NCBI GenBank assembly: GCA_036003365.1 | Contig: DASYSL010000119.1 | Location: 1-24,705 of the forward strand | DNA length: 24,705 nucleotides | Source of the DNA: DASYSL01 sp036003365 | GTDB taxonomy: Bacteria; Eisenbacteria; RBG-16-71-46; DASYSL01 | Direction of reading: 5' to 3' | In this document: positions 6,178 to 14,340 of the stretch, piece by piece | How the letters are laid out: each line of letters begins with the position of its first letter | How positions within the stretch are numbered: the stretch's first letter is position 1 | The notes under the pieces: model-generated | Databases searched by the model: none | What the model saw: only the letters and a program-made list of their open reading frames with translations | Told to the model about the DNA's origin: nothing | Translations under genes and position numbers: made by a program

Positions 6178-7065
6178 ATGATCGAAGTGCGTGACTTGCG
6201 CAAGAGCTACGGCTCGCTGACGGCGGTCGACGGAGTCACGTTCGACGTGCGCCAGGGCGAGACGTTCGGTCTGCTCGGCCCCAACGGTGCCGGCAAGACG
6301 ACGACCATGCACTTGCTGGTCGGCGTGCTGCACCCCGACCAAGGGACGATTCGAGTGGCGGGCGAGGGCGATCCGACGCGCCCCAAGACGCGCCACCATC
6401 TCGGGCTCGCGCCGCAATCGCTTTCGCTCTATCCCGATCTGACCGCCGAGGAGAACGTTACCTTCTTCGCGCGCCTGCACGGGCTCGCGGGCCGCCCTCT
6501 CGCCGCGCGGGTCGACGCCATGCTCGCTCTCGCCGGTCTCATCGACCGCCGCAAGCATCGCGTGCGCACGTACTCGGGGGGCATGCAGCGGCGGCTCAAC
6601 CTGGCCTGCGCCCTGGTGCACGATCCGCCGGTGCTGCTTCTCGATGAGCCCACGGTGGGCGTGGATCCGCAGTCGCGCAATCATCTCTTCGAAAACATCG
6701 AATCGCTGCGCCGGCAGGGCCGCACGATTCTCTACACCACGCACTACATGGAAGAAGCGCAGCGCTTGTGCGATCGCGTCGCCATCATGGATCACGGCAA
6801 GATCCTGGCGCTCGACACGGTGCCGGCGCTCATCGAGCGCTACGGCGGCCCATCGCTCATCGAGGCCGAGCTCGAGACGCCGCCCACGGACGGTAACCAC
6901 GCCGGCACCTGGGACGGCCAGACGCTGCGCATTCCGAGCGAGCGCCCGCTCGAGGAGATCGCGCGGCTCGCCGGCTCGGGCGTGCGCTTCACGAGCCTGC
7001 ACCTCAAACGGCCCGATCTCGAGACCGTGTTTCTCGAGCTGACCGGCCGAAGCCTGCGGGACTGA
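6178..7065 (+). CDS. ABC transporter ATP-binding protein (ABC-2 type exporter)
   Basis: A 295-residue ATPase that drives export together with the permease beginning 3 bp downstream. Walker A is GPNGAGKT (34-41), the Q-loop region is GLAPQ (76-80), the signature is YSGGMQ (132-137), Walker B is LLLDE (153-157) and the switch histidine is H189 in TTHYMEEAQ. The C-terminal 75 residues form the small regulatory extension common in CcmA/NatA/DrrA-like subunits. The substrate is unknown; drugs, lipids and polysaccharides are all known for this group. The start is fixed by the conserved MIEVRDLRKSYG opening. No ribosome site precedes it, which fits a leaderless message. Confidence 0.93.
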   Translation: MIEVRDLRKSYGSLTAVDGVTFDVRQGETFGLLGPNGAGKTTTMHLLVGVLHPDQGTIRVAGEGDPTRPKTRHHLGLAPQSLSLYPDLTAEENVTFFARLHGLAGRPLAARVDAMLALAGLIDRRKHRVRTYSGGMQRRLNLACALVHDPPVLLLDEPTVGVDPQSRNHLFENIESLRRQGRTILYTTHYMEEAQRLCDRVAIMDHGKILALDTVPALIERYGGPSLIEAELETPPTDGNHAGTWDGQTLRIPSERPLEEIARLAGSGVRFTSLHLKRPDLETVFLELTGRSLRD

Positions 7066-7068
7066 GCC

Positions 7069-8343
7069 ATGGGCCGCATCCTCGCGCTGACGTTCAAGGA
7101 TCTGAAGCTCCTCACGCGCGACCGCGCCTCGCTCTTCTGGGTTTTCTTCTGGCCGCTCGGCTTCGGCATCTTCTTCGGGTCGCTCATGGGCGGCATGGGT
7201 GAGCACGGCATGCGCGGGCTCACGGTGGCGGTGATCGACGAGGACAGGACTGAAACGTCGCGCGCCTTCGTCGACAAGCTCAAGCATTCCGACGCGCTCT
7301 CGGTGCGCGACACGCTTTCGCTCGCTGCGGCGTCCGATCGCGTGCGGCGCGGCGGGCTCACGGCCTACGTGCGCGTGCTTCCCGGCTTCGAAAAGAGCTC
7401 CGGCTTTCGCCGCTCCGACTCGACCGCGATCGAGATCGGCATCGATCCGGCGCGGCGCGCCGAGCGCGGCATGCTGCAAGGGCTCGTCACCGAGGCGTCG
7501 TTCATCGGCCTGCAGCGCATGTTCCAAAAGCCCGAGCTCATGAAAAGCGACGTGCACCAGTCGATGCAGGAAGTCGACTCCTCGGGGATGTCGCCCTCGG
7601 AGAAGGCCAACGTGAAGCAGTTCCTGGCGAGCCTCGACCAGTATCTCGGCAAGGTCGACACGTCCTCGTCGTCCAGCGAGCACCGGCCGGACTTCACCGG
7701 GCCCAAGATCGCCGAGCGCCCGGTGATCCAGGAAGACCAGGGGCCACGCACCGCCTTCGAGATCTCGTTCCCGGCGGCCATCCTGTGGGCGCTGCTCGGC
7801 TGCACGTCGGGCTTCGCTCAGTCGCTCGTCAACGAGCGCACGCTCGGGACGTACTTGCGCCTGCGCGCGTCGCCGCTCTCACGGGCCGAGGTCCTATTGG
7901 GCAAAGGGCTCGCCAGCTACCTCGCGGGTGTCGGCATCATCGTGGCGCTGCTCGCCATCGGCGGCGCGCTCCTCAAGGTGCGGCTCGGGCATTGGGGCGA
8001 GCTTGCGGCGGCCGTGCTGGTCACGCCGTTCTGCTTCACCGGCCTCACCCTCTTCTTCGCCAACCTGGGCAAGACCGAGCGCGCCGTCGGCGGCGCCTCG
8101 TGGGCGGTGATGCTCATTCTCTCGATGATGGGCGGCGGCATGATCCCGCTCATCGCCATGCCGCCGTGGATGCAGAACGCGAGCAGCGTGAGCCCGGTCA
8201 AATGGGCGATCCTCGGCTTCGAAGGTGCGATCTGGCGCAATTTCGGCGCGGCCGACATGATCTTGCCCTGCGCCATTCTCATCGGGGTCGGCATCGTGGG
8301 CATGTCTCTGGGTTGGATTCTCTCGCGCCGTCTGGAGAATTGA
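7069..8343 (+). CDS. ABC-2 type transporter permease
   Basis: A 424-residue membrane protein, partner of the ATPase 3 bp upstream and surely co-transcribed. It shows the ABC-2/YhgE-like layout: one membrane helix near residues 20-42 (SLFWVFFWPLGFGIFFGSLMGG), a large extracytoplasmic domain of about 190 residues (VAVIDEDRTETSRAFVDKLK and a Ser-rich SSSSS stretch), then a C-terminal bundle of five or six helices beginning at SFPAAILWALLGCTSGFAQSL. LVNERTLGTYLRLRASPLSR is the conserved cytoplasmic coupling segment. The substrate cannot be inferred. The gene overlaps nothing and ends 113 bp before the aldo/keto reductase start. Confidence 0.9.
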   Translation: MGRILALTFKDLKLLTRDRASLFWVFFWPLGFGIFFGSLMGGMGEHGMRGLTVAVIDEDRTETSRAFVDKLKHSDALSVRDTLSLAAASDRVRRGGLTAYVRVLPGFEKSSGFRRSDSTAIEIGIDPARRAERGMLQGLVTEASFIGLQRMFQKPELMKSDVHQSMQEVDSSGMSPSEKANVKQFLASLDQYLGKVDTSSSSSEHRPDFTGPKIAERPVIQEDQGPRTAFEISFPAAILWALLGCTSGFAQSLVNERTLGTYLRLRASPLSRAEVLLGKGLASYLAGVGIIVALLAIGGALLKVRLGHWGELAAAVLVTPFCFTGLTLFFANLGKTERAVGGASWAVMLILSMMGGGMIPLIAMPPWMQNASSVSPVKWAILGFEGAIWRNFGAADMILPCAILIGVGIVGMSLGWILSRRLEN

Positions 8344-8456
8344 GCGCCCGCGCGGCTTGCCTTCCTCGTGCGTGCGGGAGACGATGAGGCAACCGGCCAC
8401 CGATGCGACGCCCCAGCGTGGTCCGCGCCCGCGAGCCCCAGAGCCTGGAGGCGCCG

Positions 8457-9374
8457 GTGTCTTCGCAAGGACCCATCCCTCGACGCACGCTCGGACGCAC
8501 CGCCGAACAGGTCTCGATGATCGGCCTGGGCGGATACCATCTCGGTCTTCCCACTTTGAGTGACGACGACGCGGTGCGCATCGTGCGCGCCGCTCTCGAC
8601 GAGGGCGTCAACTTCCTCGACAACTCGTGGGACTACCACGAGGGCAAGAGCGAGCTGCGCGTGGGCAAGGCGCTCGCCGACGGCTATCGCGAGCGCGCCT
8701 TCGTCATGACCAAGATCGACGCGCGCACGCGCGCGGGCGCCGAGCGCCAGATCGAACAATCGCTGCGCCGCCTCGACACCGACCGCATCGATCTGCTGCA
8801 ATTCCACGAGGTCATCCGCATGGACGATCCGGCGCGCATCTTCGACGACGACGGCGCCTGGCGCGCCGTGCAGGAGGCGCAGAAAGCCGGCACAATTCGC
8901 TACATCGGCTTCACCGGCCACAAGAGCCCGGCCATCCACCGCAAGATGCTGGCCACCGCCGCCGAGCACGAGTTCGCCTTCGATACCGTGCAGATGCCGC
9001 TCAACGTCATGGATGCGCACTACGAGAGCTTCGGGCAAACCGTGCTACCGATCCTGGTGGAGAACGGAATCGGTGTTCTCGGCATGAAGCCGATGGGCGA
9101 CGGCACGATCGTGGAGAAGAAGCTGGCGTCTCCCGTGGAGTGCCTGCACTACGCCATGAACCTGCCCACGAGCGTGGTGATCACGGGCTGCGAGTCGATG
9201 AAGGACCTCGAGCAGGCGCTCGACGCGGCGCGCACCTTCGCGCCCCTGTCGGAGGAGCAGGTGAGCAATCTCCTCGCGCGCACGGCGCCGCGCGGCTCCG
9301 ACGGCCAGTACGAGACGTACAAGACGACCCTCGAGCACGACAGCACGACCGAGCACCCTCAGTGGCTGGGATGA
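8457..9374 (+). CDS. Aldo/keto reductase
   Basis: A 305-residue NADPH-dependent (alpha/beta)8 reductase. The catalytic tetrad is visible: D55 in NFLDNSWDYHEG, Y60, K86 in VMTKID and H117 in LLQFHEV. The cofactor-side text YIGFTGHKSP and VVITGCESMKDLEQAL is typical. I prefer GTG at 8457 because GGAGG sits five bases upstream and the family begins right there (PRRTLGRTAEQVSMIGLGG); the longer ATG at 8403 adds 18 atypical residues. The natural substrate is unknown. Its 3' end overlaps that of the convergent iron-type alcohol dehydrogenase by 16 bp. Confidence 0.9.
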   Translation: MSSQGPIPRRTLGRTAEQVSMIGLGGYHLGLPTLSDDDAVRIVRAALDEGVNFLDNSWDYHEGKSELRVGKALADGYRERAFVMTKIDARTRAGAERQIEQSLRRLDTDRIDLLQFHEVIRMDDPARIFDDDGAWRAVQEAQKAGTIRYIGFTGHKSPAIHRKMLATAAEHEFAFDTVQMPLNVMDAHYESFGQTVLPILVENGIGVLGMKPMGDGTIVEKKLASPVECLHYAMNLPTSVVITGCESMKDLEQALDAARTFAPLSEEQVSNLLARTAPRGSDGQYETYKTTLEHDSTTEHPQWLG

Positions 9375-10558
9375 TTTCCGAGGGCCCCGAGCAGGATGGC
9401 TTCCAGATCGGAATCGGAAAGGTCGACAGGATTGGCGCGCATGCTCGAGGTGCGGCGCGAGCGCTCGGCGATGTCGGGAGCGTCGGCGGCGGTCATGCCG
9501 AAGGCGGCGAGACCCGGGACTTGCAAGCGAGCGCAGAGGTCGCGTACGCGCTCGATCCCGTCATGCGCCGTGGCGAAATCCTCGCTCGCGCTGGGCGCTC
9601 CGAGGGCCCGCGCCACATCGGCGTAGCGGCGGACCGTCTCGCTCGCGTTGGTTTCCGCCGCCCGCCGTAGATTCGTCGCCATGACTCCCGGCAAAACGGC
9701 CGCGCACGCGAAGCCGTGAGGCACGGGAAAAGAGCCGCCAAGCGGGCCCGAGAAGGCGTGCGCCGCGCCCAGGCCGGCATGCGCCAGGGCGATGCCCGAG
9801 ATCATGCTCGCGTACATCAGCTGGGAGCGCGCGGCGAGGTCGTCCGGCGTGGCGAAAGCGCGCGGCAGGGCGCGCGCCGCGTGGACCATGGCGCCGAATG
9901 CCAACGCATCGATCATGGGCTGCGCACGCCGCGAGGTATAAGGCTCGATGAGCTGGGTCAACGCGTCGAGACCCGTTGCCGCGGTGATCGCGGGCGGCAC
10001 GCTCAACGAGAGCTCGGGGTCGACGAGCGCGAGGCGCGGCATCATGTGCGGGCTTCGCAAGCTGGCCTTGGTGCGCGTGGCGCGATGCGTGAGCACGGCG
10101 TTCTTCGTCGTCTCGGAGCCGGTGCCGCCCGTGCTGGGAATCGCGATGAAAGGGAGGGAGGGCTTGGCGATGGGCTGCCCACGCCCGACGACCTCGATGT
10201 AATCGAGGCTCTCGCCTCCGTTTGCGAGCAGGCAAGCCACCGCCTTCGCCGTGTCGAGCGCGCTGCCGCCGCCGAGACCGATCACGAGGCACGAGCCCTC
10301 GCCGTGCGCCACCCGAGCGGCGCGATCCACGCTCTCCGTGTCCGGCTCGCCGTGCGACGCGAAGCGAGTCGAGCTCACACCGTGCTCGCGTAGCATCGTC
10401 TCGACGCGTGTCACCACTCCCTGCTTCTCGAGCGATCCGCTGCCGATGACGAGAAACGCGCGCGACCCCAAAGACGCGGCGCGCTCGCCCAGCTGCGTGA
10501 GCACACCCGGCCCGAAAACGATCTCGGTGGGAAGGGCGAAGTCGAAGCGCACGCTCAA
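9359..10558 (-). CDS. Iron-containing (group III) alcohol dehydrogenase
   Basis: A 399-residue NAD(P)-dependent dehydrogenase. The nucleotide-binding GLGGGSALDTAKA (94-106) and PSTGGTGSET (141-150) motifs are clear. Metal ligands by position are D198 in TGLDALTQLIEPY, H267 in GLGAAHAFSG and H281 in PVPHG. The usual second ligand His is Gln 202, a variant that I believe occurs in a recognised subgroup of these enzymes. The TTG start at 10558 shares bases with the TGA of the upstream LsrG-like gene (TTGA, 4-bp overlap), implying translational coupling; GTG at 10552 is an alternative. Substrate could be a small aldehyde, lactaldehyde or a related compound. Confidence 0.9.
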   Translation of the reverse strand: MSVRFDFALPTEIVFGPGVLTQLGERAASLGSRAFLVIGSGSLEKQGVVTRVETMLREHGVSSTRFASHGEPDTESVDRAARVAHGEGSCLVIGLGGGSALDTAKAVACLLANGGESLDYIEVVGRGQPIAKPSLPFIAIPSTGGTGSETTKNAVLTHRATRTKASLRSPHMMPRLALVDPELSLSVPPAITAATGLDALTQLIEPYTSRRAQPMIDALAFGAMVHAARALPRAFATPDDLAARSQLMYASMISGIALAHAGLGAAHAFSGPLGGSFPVPHGFACAAVLPGVMATNLRRAAETNASETVRRYADVARALGAPSASEDFATAHDGIERVRDLCARLQVPGLAAFGMTAADAPDIAERSRRTSSMRANPVDLSDSDLEAILLGALGNHPSH

Positions 10559-10863
10559 GCCCAGCTCTCGTCGGCGGGGAACAGGCTCTCGTGCTTGACG
10601 CCCACGCGTGGCTCGGCCATCCAGTCGGCCACGCGGTCTCGGAACGCGAGATAGTGGGGCGTCTTCTGGTGGGCGGCGAAGTCGTCACCCGTGCGGTAGA
10701 CCTCGTAAAGGAAGAAGCGGGTCGGATCGCCCTCCTCGCGCAGCACGTCGAAGCGCACGTTGCCCGGCTCCTGGCGCGTGCCGCGCGCGTTTTCGAGAAT
10801 CGCGCTGGTGAAATCCTCGATGCGGTCCGGCTTCACGTGGACACGCACGCAAACCACGTACAT
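10555..10863 (-). CDS. Antibiotic-monooxygenase-fold protein, LsrG/YgiN-like
   Basis: A 102-residue dimeric alpha-beta barrel (ABM) protein. The text YVVCVRVHVKPDRIEDF, QEPGNVRFDVL, RFFLYEVY and HQKTPHYLAFRD follows the LsrG family closely from end to end. E. coli LsrG isomerises the phosphorylated AI-2 signal during its breakdown; related proteins are quinol or heme monooxygenases. No other lsr genes are present here, so a role in AI-2 turnover is only suggested. ATG at 10863 has a strong GGAGG site. It overlaps the alcohol dehydrogenase start by 4 bp, so the two products probably act on the same small carbonyl compound. Confidence 0.8.
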   Translation of the reverse strand: MYVVCVRVHVKPDRIEDFTSAILENARGTRQEPGNVRFDVLREEGDPTRFFLYEVYRTGDDFAAHQKTPHYLAFRDRVADWMAEPRVGVKHESLFPADESWA

Positions 10864-10915
10864 GGCGCACCTCCAGGGCTGTCAGAAGAGCCCATGCTAA
10901 CGCACCGCACTGGTG

Positions 10916-10944
10916 TTTACCTGACCACGTCTTTGGGCTAACAA
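10916..10944 (+). promoter_or_regulatory. Possible promoter for the M48 peptidase gene
   Basis: TTTACC (10916-10921), a 17-base spacer and TAACAA (10939-10944) in the divergent gap between the LsrG-like gene and the peptidase. It would give a leader of about 76 nt. Confidence 0.4.
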
Positions 10945-11026
10945 TCGGGTGAATGGCGGTGGCGTTGCCTCGGCCCGCCGTCCTCGCCCCACGCCCGCAG
11001 GACCGCACATCGGAGGGGAAGAACCG

Positions 11027-12472
11027 ATGCGTACTTGGACGGGCTTGGCTGCCCTACTTGCGCTCACGTTCTGGCTCGGCAGCTGTGCCACGAACCCAGC
11101 CACGGGCGCCCACGAAATCTCTTTGGTCAGCGCCGCGCAGGAAGCCCAGATGGGCGCCGACGAGGACAAGAGCGTCGAGGCGTCCCTCGGCTACTACGAC
11201 GACCCCGCGCTCCAGGCTTACATCACCCAGGTCGGACAGAAGCTCGCGGCCGTGACCGAAGAGCCGAATCTCGGGTGGCACTTCCACGTCGTCGATTCGC
11301 CGGAGGTGAACGCCTTCGCCGTGCCCGGCGGCTACATCTATGTGACACGCGGCATCCTGGCCGTGGTGAACAACGAAGCCCAGCTCGCCGGCGTCATGGG
11401 CCACGAGGAAGGGCACGTGACGGCGCGCCACACGGCGCAGCAGGTGACGCGCGCCCAGATCGCCAACATCGGCCTCGGCGTGGGCTCCATCCTGAGCCCC
11501 GACATTCGCCAAGTGGCGGGGATCGCCAACACCGGGCTGCAGCTCCTGTTCCTCAAGTTCAGCCGCGCGAACGAGACGCAGGCCGACGAGCTGGGCGTGC
11601 GCTACACGTCGCGCGCCAACTGGGATCCTCGCGAGATCCCGGCCACCTATCAGGCGCTCGGCCGGCTGGAGGCCAAGTCGGGATCGGCAGTGCCCAACTT
11701 CCTCGCCACGCACCCGGACCCGGGCAATCGCGAGCAGACGACGCGCACGCTCGCCCAGCAGGCGATCGTGGGCAAGGATGTGAAGACGCTGCGCGTGGCC
11801 ACGGCCGAGTACAAGGGCCATCTCCAGGGCATGGTGTACGGCGATGATCCGCGCCAGGGCTACTTCGAGAACGGCGTGTTCTATCATCCCGGGCTCAAGT
11901 TCCAGGTGAGCTTCCCGAGCGGTTGGCAGACGCAGAACACGCGCTCGGCCGTGCTGGCCGCGAACTCCGATCAATCCGCGGCCATGCAGCTCTCGGTGGT
12001 GGCGACGCAGAACACGTCGTCGCCGCAGGCGTACGTTCAGCTCTTGCAGCAGAAGGGCGTGCAGGTGAACGGCGGGCAAGCGACACGCGTGAACGGCTGG
12101 CCGGCGTGGATCGGCACGGTCACGACGCAGAGCTCGGACGGCACGACGAGCTCGCTGGCGCTCGCGGTGGTGCAGCGCGAGTCGGGCTCGTATTATCAGT
12201 TCCTCGGCGCGCCGGCCTCGTTGGGCAACACGTTCGTGGCCACCGTGCAGTCGTTTCGCGATCTGACCGACGCGTCGAAGCTGAACCGCCAGCCCAACCG
12301 CATGCGTCTCGTCACGGTGTCGCGCTCCGGCGAGACCGTGCAGAGCGTGGCCAGGGGCGTGAGCGGGCTCGCGGTCTCGGTCGACGACGTCGCGTTTCTC
12401 AACAATCTGGAAGTAAGCTCGCCCGTGCCCCAGGGCTTCCAGCTCAAGGTGGTGACCCGGGGCACCCCCTAA
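11027..12472 (+). CDS. M48-family zinc metalloprotease, lipoprotein (BepA/LoiP-like)
   Basis: A 481-residue periplasmic, lipid-anchored peptidase probably working in envelope protein quality control. The start at 11027 has GGAGGGG upstream and gives a lipoprotein signal (LAALLALTFWLGSC, Cys 20); an upstream ATG at 10949 would bury this signal. Zinc motif HEEGH is at 126-130, the third ligand glutamate is in NETQADELG (E183 region), and the conserved ATHPDPGNR lies at 227-235. Residues 290-430 hold a PsbP/DcrB-like domain (GLKFQVSFPSGWQTQ). The tail (RLVTVSRSGETVQSVARG, LKVV) looks LysM-like. TPR repeats found in E. coli BepA are absent. The fumarase gene starts 20 bp downstream. Confidence 0.92.
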   Translation: MRTWTGLAALLALTFWLGSCATNPATGAHEISLVSAAQEAQMGADEDKSVEASLGYYDDPALQAYITQVGQKLAAVTEEPNLGWHFHVVDSPEVNAFAVPGGYIYVTRGILAVVNNEAQLAGVMGHEEGHVTARHTAQQVTRAQIANIGLGVGSILSPDIRQVAGIANTGLQLLFLKFSRANETQADELGVRYTSRANWDPREIPATYQALGRLEAKSGSAVPNFLATHPDPGNREQTTRTLAQQAIVGKDVKTLRVATAEYKGHLQGMVYGDDPRQGYFENGVFYHPGLKFQVSFPSGWQTQNTRSAVLAANSDQSAAMQLSVVATQNTSSPQAYVQLLQQKGVQVNGGQATRVNGWPAWIGTVTTQSSDGTTSSLALAVVQRESGSYYQFLGAPASLGNTFVATVQSFRDLTDASKLNRQPNRMRLVTVSRSGETVQSVARGVSGLAVSVDDVAFLNNLEVSSPVPQGFQLKVVTRGTP

Positions 12473-12492
12473 ACGGAGGATTCCCTCGCTCG

Positions 12493-13902
12493 ATGAGTGA
12501 GACCCGCGTGGAAAAGGACAGCATGGGCGAAGTGCGCGTTCCGGCGGCAGCGTACTTCGGCGCCCAAACGCAGCGCGCCGTGGACAATTTTCCGGTGAGC
12601 GGGCGGCCCATGCCGCCGGCATTCGTGCACGCGCTCGGCCACATCAAGGCGGCGGCGGCGCGCGTGAACCAGGGACTGGGCACGGTCGACGGCCCGCGCG
12701 CCCAGCTCATCGAGCGGGCGGCGGGCGAGGTGGCGAAGGGCACCCTGGACGCGCACTTCCCCATCGATGTGTTCCAGACCGGAAGCGGCACGTCGAGCAA
12801 TATGAACGCCAATGAGGTGATCGCCCGGCGCGCCGCCGAGCTGGGCGGAGCGGGGGCGCCCAAGATCCATCCCAACGATCACGTGAATTTCGGCCAGTCG
12901 TCGAACGACATCGCGCCCTCGGCGGTGCACGTGGCGGCGGTGCTCGAGATCGAGCGCGATCTCCTGCCGGCGCTCGAGCGTCTCCGCGCGGCGCTGACCG
13001 AAAAGGCGCGCGCCTTCGACGGCGTGATCAAGTCGGGGCGCACGCACCTCATGGACGCCACGCCCATTCGCCTCGGCCAGGAGTTCTCGGGCTACGCCTC
13101 GCAGATCGACCACGGCATCGAGCGCGTGAAGGCCACGCTTCCCGATCTGCGCGAGCTGGCGGCGGGAGGGACCGCGGTCGGCACCGGTCTCAACACGCAT
13201 CCCGAGTTCGGCCGGCGCCTGGCCGAGGACCTGTCGCGCACGCTCGGCACTCCGTTCGTCGAGGCGCGCAACCATTTCGAAGCGCAGGGCGCGCGCGATG
13301 CCGCGTTGTGGGCGAGCAGCGCTCTCAACAGCGTGGCCGCCTCGCTGGTCAAGATCGCCAACGATATCCGGCTCATGGGCTCGGGCCCGCACACCGGGCT
13401 CGCCGAGCTCCAGCTGCCGGCGCTCCAGCCGGGCTCGAGCATCATGCCGGGCAAGGTGAATCCGGTGATCTGCGAGGCCGTGATCCAGGTGGGCGCGCAG
13501 GTGGCGGGCAATCAGGTTGCCATCACCATCGGCGTCCAGGGCGGGCAGCTCGACCTCAACACCATGGTGCCGGTCATCGCACGCAATCTGCTCGAAAGTG
13601 TCGCGCTCCTGGCCGCGGTGTCGCGCCTGTTCGCCGACAAGTGCATCGCCGGGCTCGAGGCCAACGCCGAGCAGTGCCGCGACTACGTCGAGCGCTCGCC
13701 GTCGATGGCGACCGCTTTGAATCCCCTGATTGGTTACGACAAGGCGGCGGAGATCGCCAAGCGCTCGGCCAAGGAGCGCCGGCCGGTGCGCGAGCTGGCG
13801 AAGGAAATGACGAGCCTCAGCGCCGAGGAGATCGACCGCGCTTTGGACCCGCGTCGCCAGACCGAGCCCGGCCTCGAGCTGGGCGGCGGCTCGGGGGCCT
13901 GA
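12493..13902 (+). CDS. fumC: Class II fumarate hydratase
   Basis: A 469-residue cytoplasmic enzyme of the TCA cycle that interconverts fumarate and L-malate without an Fe-S cluster. The opening TRVEKDSMGEVRVPAAAYFGAQTQRAV, the GSGTSSNMNANEV substrate loop, THLMDATPIRLGQEFSGYA, and the superfamily signature GSSIMPGKVNP are all present. Length matches FumC (about 465). The ATG at 12493 lies 13 bases after a GGAGG, a long spacing, but the N-terminus matches the family. It is probably co-transcribed with the M48 gene ahead of it. Its last 86 bp overlap antisense with the convergent CxxCC gene. Confidence 0.96.
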   Translation: MSETRVEKDSMGEVRVPAAAYFGAQTQRAVDNFPVSGRPMPPAFVHALGHIKAAAARVNQGLGTVDGPRAQLIERAAGEVAKGTLDAHFPIDVFQTGSGTSSNMNANEVIARRAAELGGAGAPKIHPNDHVNFGQSSNDIAPSAVHVAAVLEIERDLLPALERLRAALTEKARAFDGVIKSGRTHLMDATPIRLGQEFSGYASQIDHGIERVKATLPDLRELAAGGTAVGTGLNTHPEFGRRLAEDLSRTLGTPFVEARNHFEAQGARDAALWASSALNSVAASLVKIANDIRLMGSGPHTGLAELQLPALQPGSSIMPGKVNPVICEAVIQVGAQVAGNQVAITIGVQGGQLDLNTMVPVIARNLLESVALLAAVSRLFADKCIAGLEANAEQCRDYVERSPSMATALNPLIGYDKAAEIAKRSAKERRPVRELAKEMTSLSAEEIDRALDPRRQTEPGLELGGGSGA

Positions 13903-14335
13903 CCTTGCTGACCTTGCTGGCCTTGCGGGGGCGCGCGCCCGGGCGCTCGGCGGGCGGCAGCGCCAGATACTCGGCGAACGCCTTGTCCGATTCGAAGCGC
14001 ACCACGTGCGCGGCACCCGTGGCCCAGCGCGGACAGGTCTTCACCTCGTAGGCGGCGCACAAGTCCGGTCGTGCGGCGTAGATGTTGCAGCGATGATCGT
14101 CGCCCAGCTCGCGGCACTTGGTTCGAAATTCGACGTACCACTTGCGATCGGTTCCCAGGTACACGGAGACGTTCTCGTGCAGGAGGAGCCAGCGGATCTG
14201 GTCGAGCTGCCAGTTCGCTCGCGGCCTCTCGATTTCCACGGCGACGTAACGGCAGCAGTGCGCGATGCAGCCGTCGCAGGTGGGCGTGATCTTGCCGAGC
14301 GAGATCGGGAGTGCGCGAATCGGTGCATCATGCAT
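13817..14335 (-). CDS. YkgJ-family CxxCC-type zinc/iron-chelating protein
   Basis: A 172-residue protein with the cysteine pattern CDGCIAHCCRYV near residues 20-30, and further cysteines in RTKCRELG, HRCNIYAARPDLCAAYEVKTCP. This is the UPF0153/YkgJ signature, which is thought to bind Zn or an Fe-S cluster; the role is not established. ATG at 14335 is preceded by AAGGA and lies 5 bp after the stop of the CDP-alcohol phosphatidyltransferase, so the two form an operon. TTG at 14344 would overlap that stop. The basic, low-complexity tail (KASKVSKVRPPSRRPARGRARSG) runs 86 bp antisense into fumC, including a short DNA repeat of GACCTTGCT units at about 13902-13925. The true end may be functional or a read-through. 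Confidence 0.82.
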   Translation of the reverse strand: MHDAPIRALPISLGKITPTCDGCIAHCCRYVAVEIERPRANWQLDQIRWLLLHENVSVYLGTDRKWYVEFRTKCRELGDDHRCNIYAARPDLCAAYEVKTCPRWATGAAHVVRFESDKAFAEYLALPPAERPGARPRKASKVSKVRPPSRRPARGRARSGDAGPKRGRSPRR

Positions 14336-14340
14336 GCGAT

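Noticed and set aside
6163..7683. 506-residue minus-strand frame antisense to the ABC genes
   Set aside because: Composition is the Arg/Glu/His-rich shadow typical of high-GC antisense frames, and the plus-strand ABC motifs are complete.
11923..12492. N-terminal extension of fumarase into the M48 gene (659-residue frame)
   Set aside because: The upstream 190 residues are an Arg/Ala-rich shadow of the peptidase gene. The FumC family begins at the ATG at 12493.
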